A stretch of DNA of 64,000 nucleotides from Nitrosospira lacus. Its GTDB lineage: Bacteria > Pseudomonadota > Gammaproteobacteria > Burkholderiales > Nitrosomonadaceae. Below the pieces are notes generated by a model. It searched no databases and was not told the DNA's origin. It worked only from the letters and a program-made list of their open reading frames with translations. Every line of letters begins with the position of its first letter. Position 1 is the stretch's first letter. Shown here piece after piece: positions 54,597 through 62,158 of this stretch. Made by a program: the position numbers and the translations under genes. Location of the stretch: assembly GCF_000355765.4 (NCBI RefSeq), contig NZ_CP021106.3, positions 2,203,137 to 2,267,136 on the forward strand, written 5' to 3'.

Positions 54597-55850
54597 TTAA
54601 TTCATTAGGTCTTGCAAGCCGCCGAGCCAGGCCGCCGCGATAGTCAGCACCAATCCCGGAATAACCTGTAATGCAAAACGGCTGCCGCCGTTCAACACCG
54701 CCAGCACTATTTTGGTCACTGTGTTGGTACTCATCGCGAGAAGAATAGGCAATACCGCCTCGGCCGCTTCAAGTTTGCCTCCCGCTGCCAAGGAGGCTAT
54801 CGATACCGCGGGGGAATGCGTATCGGCGAAACCGGCTATTGCAGTGCCGGCGATCAGCCCCGCGCTGCCCAGCCAGGCATTGAGCGCCGCTGCGATCAGG
54901 AGAACCGTCCCCATCGTCGACGCAAGGATGAGCGCGCTGCGAAAGCTGAATGCCCTGCCCATTGAAATTGTTTCAGGCGGATTCTGTCGCAGCGCCTTCA
55001 CGAAAAACCAAGCTCCATAAGTCACCGCCATCAACCCTGCCAACAGGAGCGGCACCGCCATGGCGGTAAGCGTGGCGGGATGAGTCGCACCGAGCACAAC
55101 TGCCATTTGCACAATGGTGGCGACAGTCGAGAGAACAGCACCCCCAACCGCCGCCGGCATAAGCTCCGGCTTCTGTTTGGCGAGCGTACCCATGGAGGCT
55201 ATCGTCGCCGAACTGGATACGAACCCGGAGGCCAGCCCGGCCGTGGGCAGTCCATAGCGCGGACCCAACAGGCGCAAGGCGATATATCCGCTCGCGCTAA
55301 TCGACATCATCAACACCACGATGATCCACAAAGTATGCGGATTGATTGCATTGAAGGGGCCCATGTAACTGTCAGGCAACAAGGGCAGCACCACCAGCGC
55401 AGCCCCAGCAAGTACCAGCGCATCATGCAGCTCGGCTTCGGTCAGGGTTTTGCGCACGAAAGTGTGAATGCGGGTTCGCGCCGCAAGCAGGAGTGCTACC
55501 GTAACGCCGAGACTGGAAGCAAGCAGCGGTTCGCGCATGGCAAGCGCGCCGAGCAACAACGTGAGAAGCTGCACGAATTCGCTGGTAAGGCCGGGGTCGC
55601 GCTGATTGCGTGTACGAAAATAGCCCAATGCGATGAATCCAGCCACCGAGAGCGTCACCACCGCCAGTAATGGGACCCCTCCCAGTTCGAAAGCAAGCGC
55701 GCCAAGAAGAGCTGTGACTGCGTAGGTGCGAATCCCCGCCGGCGCGCGGTCCCGCCCTCCCCCCTTTCGGCGTTCGCGCTCGATGCCTATCAGCAGGCCA
55801 ATACCCAGCGCCACGGCGATTTGCATCCAGTTATCGGTGAGCAAGGTCAT
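54597..55850 (-). CDS. MgtC/SapB-DUF4010 membrane protein
   Basis: A 417-residue inner-membrane protein with about 12 helices. The N-terminal 130 residues are an MgtC/SapB module (IAVALGIGLLIGIERERRKG, RAPAGIRTYAVTALLGALAF) and the rest is DUF4010 (GLPTAGLASGFVSSSATIAS, LIAGTAIAGFADTHSPAVSI). The family is sometimes linked with metal or magnesium homeostasis, without a shown substrate. It is unrelated in sequence to the shorter MgtC protein at 23356 outside the first module. Divergent to the lipoprotein gene, convergent with the GGDEF/EAL gene. Confidence 0.9.
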   Translation of the reverse strand: MTLLTDNWMQIAVALGIGLLIGIERERRKGGGRDRAPAGIRTYAVTALLGALAFELGGVPLLAVVTLSVAGFIALGYFRTRNQRDPGLTSEFVQLLTLLLGALAMREPLLASSLGVTVALLLAARTRIHTFVRKTLTEAELHDALVLAGAALVVLPLLPDSYMGPFNAINPHTLWIIVVLMMSISASGYIALRLLGPRYGLPTAGLASGFVSSSATIASMGTLAKQKPELMPAAVGGAVLSTVATIVQMAVVLGATHPATLTAMAVPLLLAGLMAVTYGAWFFVKALRQNPPETISMGRAFSFRSALILASTMGTVLLIAAALNAWLGSAGLIAGTAIAGFADTHSPAVSIASLAAGGKLEAAEAVLPILLAMSTNTVTKIVLAVLNGGSRFALQVIPGLVLTIAAAWLGGLQDLMN

Positions 55851-56279
55851 CTTGGCGGTCAGTTCCGGTGACCGCGGCGCGATGCCGGGGATGAGATCGC
55901 AAACTTCATCATATTGCCGCTACAAAACTATATGTATGGAATTTCCATAATCGGTAGAGCGTAGCGTAACCCATCATTGAAGTGTTTTTATACTTCATTA
56001 CATGACTCGCCCAGGTATCCGGCCATGACTTGATGTTTTGCGCAGGGTTTTGACAGGTTGCGCCACGCTCCGTCATCCTGCGGGAAGCGGATGGCAGGTC
56101 TTAAAAGTATCATGGTGTACACATTGCTCATATGCTGGATAGGCTCCGAACGGTATCAAGACACTTTAAACATATTTATGTTGACAAAGTTACCGGTGGT
56201 TGATAACCTGCGTTCACGTGCCGCACTTTGCCACGCGTTTCTCTCACCGCCGCAATGAGATTCTCCAAGCAGGTGCCGT
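55851..56279. other. Intergenic region
   Basis: About 430 bases between divergent genes. A 66-residue open frame (56058-56258) has no ribosome binding site. TTGACA near 56182 followed by TGATAAC near 56199 resembles a sigma-70 promoter with a short spacer for the lipoprotein gene. No other feature is seen. Confidence 0.35.
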
Positions 56280-56738
56280 ATGAAAACAACCCGATTTGCA
56301 GCACTGGTCTCCATACTTGGTTTATTGGTGTCATGCGCGCCGATGAGTCCTCACGAGGCGGTCAACAGTCCCGCTCTCCGTAAGGCGGTACAAAGTGCAA
56401 GAACCCGCAGCGATCATACCGCCTTATGGAAGCATTTTGAAAAACTGGCTTTGGAAATGCGGGTAAAGGCAGAGGAGCAAAGGCAATTGCTGAAGCACTA
56501 TGAGGAAAAAAGCTATCTCTATGGCCGGCAAGCGCAAGACCGGCAATCGTACACATGGGCTTTGTTGAACAGATATGAGCTGGCTGTGGAACAAGGCCTT
56601 GCCAAGGCCGAGGCTCATCGGCAAAAGGCAGCGAATCTTGCGCAGGATGATCAAGGTGTCTTTGTCCGGCAAACGACCGGTACGCCCGCTATCGTAAAGT
56701 ACAGGCTGCGCTCAAACAGCATTACTGGCAATAATTAA
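56280..56738 (+). CDS. Small helical lipoprotein
   Basis: A 152-residue predicted lipoprotein: MKTTRFAALVSILGLLVSCA places the lipidated Cys at 19 (LVSC). The mature part is helical and rich in Glu, Gln and Arg (KHFEKLALEMRVKAEEQRQL, ALLNRYELAVEQGLAKAEAH), in the style of short Lpp- or TPR-like helical lipoproteins. The tail, TPAIVKYRLRSNSITGNN, is basic. The ATG lies 10 bases after a weak purine stretch. Function unknown. Confidence 0.7.
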   Translation: MKTTRFAALVSILGLLVSCAPMSPHEAVNSPALRKAVQSARTRSDHTALWKHFEKLALEMRVKAEEQRQLLKHYEEKSYLYGRQAQDRQSYTWALLNRYELAVEQGLAKAEAHRQKAANLAQDDQGVFVRQTTGTPAIVKYRLRSNSITGNN

Positions 56739-56881
56739 GCACAGGTAGTTATCCAGGTAGGCAGGTCATAGCTGAATTTTTTGTAATTCCATCGTTGGAT
56801 ACGCATTCATCAGACCTTGGCACCGAGGTTGAAATACCCGTTTTTTTATTTGAATCAAACAGAACGTCTCAAGAGGAGTCA

Positions 56882-57601
56882 ATGCAAATGCAGACAAATT
56901 TGGGATCGATGAAAAAAGAAGCACGCACGAAATGCGATACTGCATTGATGGAAGCCCATGCCTTGATTGACTGGGAAGGGCTTCGTACCGAGCTTATGGA
57001 GATCTATAGACGCGAGATCGGCCAAGGCGGAGGAGAAGGAGAAAAATTCATGGATCCGGTACCCATCTTCAAGGCAGTGCTATTGGGTCATTGGCACAAC
57101 CTGTCTGATCCGAAGCTTAAAGAGGCACTCCATATGCGTACCGATTTCATGGATTTTTGCGGCATGGGTCACTCTGGCGACGCGCCGGATGAGATCACAT
57201 TGCGCCGCTTTCGAAGTCGTCTGATTACATCAGGCAGGCTGGCCGGAATGCTCGCTGGCGTTAATGCGAAATTGCGAGCTCACGGTCTCGTGATCAGGGG
57301 CCCGCGCCATGCTGCTGCTGATGACGTGCATGTGCAGCCGTCCGTACGCCCCAAGCGTGACACAATTGATAATGCGGGTATCATGGGTGCGCCCCATGCC
57401 ATCGAAACCGGAAACAGGCGAGACGGCATGTCAATGAAATATCCCAAACTGATTACCTGCATTAAAACTCGGCATTCCGATCCGGACGCTACCTGGATCA
57501 GAAAAAATAAAAAGAAGTATTTTGGTTACACAGGTTACGTACACGTTGCCAACGAGGATAACTATATCCGCAGGAGTGTGCAGGGTGGACAGCAAAAATA
57601 A
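56882..57601 (+). pseudogene. Truncated IS5-family transposase
   Basis: The frame from ATG 56882 (AGAGGAG upstream) gives a typical IS5-family N-terminal domain: DTALMEAHALIDWEGLRTEL, DPVPIFKAVLLGHWHNLSDP, MRTDFMDFCGMGHSGDAPDE and ITLRRFRSRLI. Then LVIRGPRHAAADDVHVQPSV and RHSDPDATWIRKNKKKYFGY enter the DDE domain, which stops after the first third; the second Asp and the Glu are absent. No inverted repeats were found. The gene is a truncated remnant. Amino-acid sequence shows altered bases where the first catalytic Asp lies (AAADDVHVQPSV in place of the usual VDATI). Confidence 0.8.
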
Positions 57602-57637
57602 AACAGTACGGCAGCTTTCATGCCCAAGGAGGCGCTA

Positions 57638-57844
57638 TTGGTAAAAAAATGGTTCCCGCTGATACTCCTTATTGTCTTCACAATAATCAGTATGGCTGCG
57701 TTAACAGGATTGGCCAGGAATCTGGCCCAGAAAACAACTGTTCTCAGTGATCCGTTATGCAAGGCGGTATGGAAAAAGAAAAAACCGTATCAGTTTGCAC
57801 AAGCCATGGGCCAGGCAAGGAGGTTGCAAGCCGCTGAGAAATAA
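57638..57844 (+). CDS. Small membrane protein with TTG start
   Basis: A 68-residue protein whose TTG start (57638) has AAGGAGG 5 bases upstream, far better than the ATG six codons before. One membrane helix, WFPLILLIVFTIISMAALTG, is followed by the basic region LCKAVWKKKKPYQFAQAMGQ and ARRLQAAEK. Lies 36 bases after the truncated transposase. No known family. Confidence 0.45.
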   Translation: MVKKWFPLILLIVFTIISMAALTGLARNLAQKTTVLSDPLCKAVWKKKKPYQFAQAMGQARRLQAAEK

Positions 57845-58024
57845 TTCTGGATAGATCCTTCTTTATCATGGGAAGTACTCGTGAATGCGCCATGAGTGCG
57901 ATAAAGCAGGCAAGTGTCGGTGCCGACGGAGTCCTCATGGGGGGAGGCATCAGGCTTCCCCGTCGGCTATGACAGGCTAGCGGTGATCGCTTCGGCGGCA
58001 TCGCTAGCCACTGGCGCTCGCCGC

Positions 58025-58675
58025 CTATGGAAAATATCTTTCCATTCCAAAAAGAATCAGGGCCAATAAGGGGACAAAACAAATGATGAAGACTGCAAGC
58101 CGCACTCCCATCAGGTCGGGAAGCATGATTCTGCCGCGGTTGCCCCACTTCAGAATCGTCGAATCCAGATAACCGGACAACTCGGCGTAGAGATAGCTAC
58201 CCGCCAACAGGCCCATCATGCCTGCAATTGCATCGTAATTTCCCTGCCCCAGCGCTGCGGCGCCCGTACCTGGACAGTAACCCAGCAATGCGAAGCCAAT
58301 GCCGAAAACCAGCCCCCCGATTATGTTGGCAGCATAACGCGTGGGCTTCACATGCAGTTGGACAAACCCCAGGCCATGCAGGGAAAAGATACCGATCATG
58401 CCGACTGCGATGGCGGTGAGCATGATTTTCATGACGGTGAAATCCGTCATCAAAAGCGCTCCCAGCAATACTTCGTATTTGGCAACACCGCCCTTCTGGA
58501 GCAGAAAACCGAATACGATGCCAAAGATCAGCCCAAGTAAAAGTTGTCCTGGTCCATTTGCCTTTTCGCGCGATGGCTTGTTTGATGCTTCCTTTTCGTT
58601 TTCCGCCTTCTCGTGCGGGAGCGGGAAAGCAACGGATGAAAGCATTTCCTGTGTCGTTGGCGAAATGGGAGTCAT
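58025..58675 (-). CDS. YeeE/YedE half-transporter (DUF6691), second
   Basis: A 216-residue membrane protein, equal to one half of a YeeE/YedE sulfur transporter. About 40 charged residues precede four or five helices. LLGYCPGTGAAALGQGNYDA (Cys about 130) is the pore motif with the conserved Cys that passes thiosulfate in YeeE; LIFGIVFGFLLQKGGVAKYE is the helix-1 motif. With its partner it matches PmpA/PmpB-type pairs. It follows the first half-gene by 19 bases and ends the operon. Probable role: uptake or export of thiosulfate or persulfide sulfur. Confidence 0.9.
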   Translation of the reverse strand: MTPISPTTQEMLSSVAFPLPHEKAENEKEASNKPSREKANGPGQLLLGLIFGIVFGFLLQKGGVAKYEVLLGALLMTDFTVMKIMLTAIAVGMIGIFSLHGLGFVQLHVKPTRYAANIIGGLVFGIGFALLGYCPGTGAAALGQGNYDAIAGMMGLLAGSYLYAELSGYLDSTILKWGNRGRIMLPDLMGVRLAVFIICFVPLLALILFGMERYFP

Positions 58676-58694
58676 AGCTGGTACCCCTCAGCAC

Positions 58695-59204
58695 CTATAT
58701 ATTGAACATCAGTTTTGCGGTGATAGCGCCGCCCACAAAAAAGCACATCAGCGCAATCCAGGAACCCACCGAGAGTTGCAATGCTCCACTGATTCCGTGC
58801 CCGCTCGTACACCCGCCCGCGAGCCGCGCACCAAACGCCATAACCGTACCGCCGATAAACGCAATGCCAAGACGCAGTGCGCGACTTGAACCAAAGTGTT
58901 CTTCCCACAGGGGAGGTATCCATTGCGCGGTGATTTCGCCGCCTGTATAAGCAGCCACAAAAGCACCCAGGATAATGCCTGCCATGAGCATGACACCCCA
59001 ATCAATCTGCGGTTTTGTTTCCTGAAAAAATTTGAGAGATTCAGTATGCCCCTTGGAAAACAGGTTTCCTATGAGCCCTGCAATACGCGCGAACGACGTC
59101 GAGGCGCCAATCGGCTGGTTGGAAAAATAAAATGTCGCCATTGAGAGTATCCCGATGAGCGCGCCGACCAGATAGGGAGACCATGCACCCCCGTCATATT
59201 CCAT
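58695..59204 (-). CDS. YeeE/YedE half-transporter, first
   Basis: A 169-residue membrane protein: MEYDGGAWSPYLVGALIGIL is the first helix, and ARLAGGCTSGHGISGALQLS carries the conserved Cys motif (GGCTSGHG) of YeeE. Four to five helices are seen. The start at ATG 59204 is chosen because GGGAGG lies 5 bases upstream; this site is inside the 3' end of the PEP-CTERM gene, so the two are coupled by an 11-base overlap. Forms a two-subunit sulfur transporter with the next gene. Confidence 0.92.
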   Translation of the reverse strand: MEYDGGAWSPYLVGALIGILSMATFYFSNQPIGASTSFARIAGLIGNLFSKGHTESLKFFQETKPQIDWGVMLMAGIILGAFVAAYTGGEITAQWIPPLWEEHFGSSRALRLGIAFIGGTVMAFGARLAGGCTSGHGISGALQLSVGSWIALMCFFVGGAITAKLMFNI

Positions 59205-60213
59205 CAATGCCTCCCGTCGGATTCAGGTGACCAGCCTGCCCCATCTCGTTCCTTATTGTTTTCCGGCGACTCTTCCCAGCCCCCATTGCGGCCAGCCCTA
59301 CTCCCAGTAACACCAGGGAAATGGGTTCCGGCAGCGGTGCAACCTGGGTGAAAATTGCCGACGAATCGCTCATCAGTATCAGATTTGCTCCATTGATCCC
59401 ATTGATACTCCCGACGGTATTAATGCCGCACTCCAAGCCACCCAGCGTATTCGGGCCTGCTCCATTTATCAGCATACCGGCACCATTCGTGAAGCAGGAT
59501 GACGGGTCAGCCCGCGAAAAGGGGGTATCGAACAGGGTCTGGAAATCAAGACCCATTCCGGGTGCCAATCCAACAGGAAAATAGAGTGGATCCAGGCTCT
59601 CGACAGTTATTCGGAGGGCACTGCTCCCGACCGCCGTGATGCTCTCCACGCCGGGATAATTGTCGGGACCAAAATTGTCGAGACTACCAGGCGGCACATT
59701 CCGGGCAGAAATTGCCGTTTGCCCTACGGAAGCGTTTACCGTACCGGATAAAATGAGTATTGGGTCGCTATTCGTGGCATCCGGCCCGAACCCGGTCCCA
59801 TTTCCTGCGTTGGCATCCGGTGTTGGATCGAAATACAACCTGAAGAAATTGTCGCCACCGGCAATCGTACCCAGCACAACTCTATTGCCTACGGTCGAGA
59901 CTACCTGTTGCTGATAACCTGCAATATATGTCCATCCATTCGATCCCGGACTGCCAATGCCGCCGCCATTACTGTCCAGGAAACCGCCGAGCGAGGCGTG
60001 GGTGTAGAGCTGGAACACATCTCCCAGAGGATGGGAAAATATTGACGCATTACCAACCGGCGTCAACATCGTATTGCCCGGCGCCCAATCCAGACCTTTC
60101 ACATCCATCGCGGGGACAGCGCCGCCACCATCGGCATTAATGATGATTGCATGCGAGGTGGTCGCCAGCATCATGGATAGGATGGCGAAGAATAGTTTGC
60201 GCAGGTCCATCAT
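59194..60213 (-). CDS. PEP-CTERM protein in the sulfur operon
   Basis: A 339-residue exported protein: signal peptide MMDLRKLFFAILSMMLATTS (cut near residue 22), then a beta-rich Gly/Asn-rich domain (AIIINADGGGAVPAMDVKGL, YTHASLGGFLDSNGGGIGSP) similar to flocculation-type PEP-CTERM proteins. The sorting signal LPEPISLVLLGVGLAAMGAG is followed by KSRRK and a further 18 residues (TIRNEMGQAGHLNPTGGIDG), longer than the usual tail after the Arg-rich end. The last codons contain the ribosome binding site of the YeeE gene. It stands between the persulfide dioxygenase and the transporter genes, a placement with no obvious precedent to me. Two Cys (SSCFTNGAG and GLECGIN) could form a disulfide. Confidence 0.88.
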   Translation of the reverse strand: MMDLRKLFFAILSMMLATTSHAIIINADGGGAVPAMDVKGLDWAPGNTMLTPVGNASIFSHPLGDVFQLYTHASLGGFLDSNGGGIGSPGSNGWTYIAGYQQQVVSTVGNRVVLGTIAGGDNFFRLYFDPTPDANAGNGTGFGPDATNSDPILILSGTVNASVGQTAISARNVPPGSLDNFGPDNYPGVESITAVGSSALRITVESLDPLYFPVGLAPGMGLDFQTLFDTPFSRADPSSCFTNGAGMLINGAGPNTLGGLECGINTVGSINGINGANLILMSDSSAIFTQVAPLPEPISLVLLGVGLAAMGAGKSRRKTIRNEMGQAGHLNPTGGIDGI

Positions 60214-60272
60214 TGGCTCCCGGAGTCAGGTATGTGTGAGTTTTGGGCAACGCGGCGTAATTTGGCTTGTGA

Positions 60273-61646
60273 TTACTCTGTCTTTTCCAATGGCAGGCCC
60301 AGCGCTTTCCATGCGCACAAACCTCCCAGCAGGTTATAAACCTTCGAAAAGCCATTCCGTTCCAGGATGCTTGCAGCCAATCCGGCCCGGTGCCCGACGC
60401 TGCAGTGAACCACCAGTTCACTGTCTTTCGGGAGTTGAGGAATACTGTCCTCCAGATAGCCCACAAAGGTGTGGATGGCACCCGGTATATGTTCCTTTGC
60501 CCATTCGTTATCGTCCCGCACGTCGAGCACGTTGACTTTGTGTTCCCGCATCCAGTGGGTGCATTCCTCGGCGCTGATGGTGCCCAATCCGTAAATGGGC
60601 AGGCCCTGCTCCCTCCAGGATTCCACGCCACCGGCCAGCATGCCCATCACTTTGTCCAGACCGATTCGCGACAGGGATGTCACCGCCTCCTGCAGATGAT
60701 CCGGCTCATCGAGCACAAGAAATATCGGCGTATTTTCGTCCGCGACCCACCCGCCGAAGGCTGGCAGCCCTTTCAGCCAGATATTGTAGGACAGAGGGAT
60801 ATGCGCGGCCGCAAAGGCATCCGGCAAGCGGCAATCGATCACGACTGCGTCCTTCATCCCTTTCTGGAATTCCCGGGGCTGGAGAACGCGAAACTCCGCC
60901 GGCAGTCCAGGTGGCCTTCCTCCCATCAGATTCACCCGTTCCATATGGGTAAAATAGGGCGGGCGCGGCAGCTTCTCCGCCATTTTGTGGTCGACAAATT
61001 CCATGCGGCTTACCTTGAAGACGAGGTTGGTCTCTTTCTCGATACCCAGCGTGGAGTCATCGCGCCTGGAAATATTCCCGCCGCATGCCGAGCCTGACCC
61101 ATGCGCGGGAAGAACCAGCGCCTGGTCACCCAGCGGCGCAATTTTTTGGTGAATGGAATCATAAAGAATACCGGCGTTTTCACCGGTCTGATCCGGATCG
61201 GGCAGGTCGGTGCGCCCGGTCTCGCTGACAAAAAGCGCATCTCCAGTGAACACGCCCCAGCACTTATCCTTGGTATCCTGCGGATAGACGGCGTAACTTA
61301 CGCTTTCCGGCGTATGGCCCGGCGTTTCAAGCGCTATGATGCGCGTGGTGCCCACCTTGAGTTCTTTTTCGTCCCCAAGCCTGATATCCGAGTGTCCAAA
61401 GAGTTCGTGTGTGCCGGTGACGATCCTGGCACCCGTCATCGCGGCCAGCGTTCGCGATCCGAATTCAAAATCTTCCTGACGGTGCGTTTCGAGTATATAG
61501 GCAATACTTAGATCGTTTTTCCGAGCGAGTTCCAGATATTCATCGATATCGCGCCGAGGATCGATCACTACCGCAAGCCCCTCCCCGCACCCGAGCAGGT
61601 AAGAGTTCTGCCCCAGGCCTGAGGCTTTCAGTCTTTTAAAAAACAT
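60273..61646 (-). CDS. Persulfide-dioxygenase-like MBL fused to two rhodanese domains
   Basis: A 457-residue cytoplasmic protein. Residues 1-230 are an ETHE1/Blh-type metallo-beta-lactamase fold: H55 in ETHRQEDF, H111 in TPGHTPES and D136 in FTGDALFV are the three iron ligands, but the second His of the THxHxDH motif is Gln57 and the last is Phe60. Two rhodanese domains follow. The first (VVIDCRLPDAFAAAHIPLS) has no Cys in the active loop (FLVLDEPDH), so it is inactive; the second (VNVLDVRDDNEWAKEHIPGA) has VVHCSVGHRAG with the active Cys. It should oxidise glutathione persulfide to sulfite and move sulfur. Heads the operon of the PEP-CTERM and YeeE genes, as in blh/bigR loci; no BigR is near. 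Confidence 0.92.
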   Translation of the reverse strand: MFFKRLKASGLGQNSYLLGCGEGLAVVIDPRRDIDEYLELARKNDLSIAYILETHRQEDFEFGSRTLAAMTGARIVTGTHELFGHSDIRLGDEKELKVGTTRIIALETPGHTPESVSYAVYPQDTKDKCWGVFTGDALFVSETGRTDLPDPDQTGENAGILYDSIHQKIAPLGDQALVLPAHGSGSACGGNISRRDDSTLGIEKETNLVFKVSRMEFVDHKMAEKLPRPPYFTHMERVNLMGGRPPGLPAEFRVLQPREFQKGMKDAVVIDCRLPDAFAAAHIPLSYNIWLKGLPAFGGWVADENTPIFLVLDEPDHLQEAVTSLSRIGLDKVMGMLAGGVESWREQGLPIYGLGTISAEECTHWMREHKVNVLDVRDDNEWAKEHIPGAIHTFVGYLEDSIPQLPKDSELVVHCSVGHRAGLAASILERNGFSKVYNLLGGLCAWKALGLPLEKTE

Positions 61647-62158
61647 TCGCTACCCCCCTTCCCGGCTCGGCGTAATTTCGCTGGTTTTTTGATTGGATAA
61701 ACGTACGGTCATGAAAAACAGCATATTGCCAGCGCACAGGCTGGTCAGTGCGTTGGGACACATAATTCGAAAAGTGCGCGTGCGCCCTGGAAGAAACTCG
61801 CGCGAATGACTGGCCGGCTCAATCCAGCGGGATGGAGACCACAGCCGCTTGGGTGTGTTCAGACCGATGGGCGTTTGACTGTCCCTTTGGACAGGCTGGC
61901 GTGACGAAGCAGCTAATTTGACTTGCTTGAATGCTGGCAACGGTTATTTATTGATACACATCACCGTCGCGCGAATTTTTATAAGGCAATCGTATTGGAT
62001 TTGCAATTTTCAATTATCCCGTCTATAAAAAAATGGAGTTATACCGGTACAGCTGTGCGCCGGCGGAGCCTGTGCTATGGGGTAAATGTTAAATTTCTTT
62101 CTGTAACCATTAAAGCTCAATCAAGCCGGCATACAGCCGATCAAATGAGGAATTCGCT
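61647..62158. other. Intergenic region between divergent genes
   Basis: About 510 bases. It holds the promoter of the sulfur operon (leftward) and of the large ORF (rightward). TATTTATTGATACACATC near 61943 and TTTTTATAAGGCAATCG near 61976 look promoter-like. Open frames here (61650-61940 minus; 61923-62228 plus) lack ribosome binding sites. No operator could be named. Confidence 0.35.
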
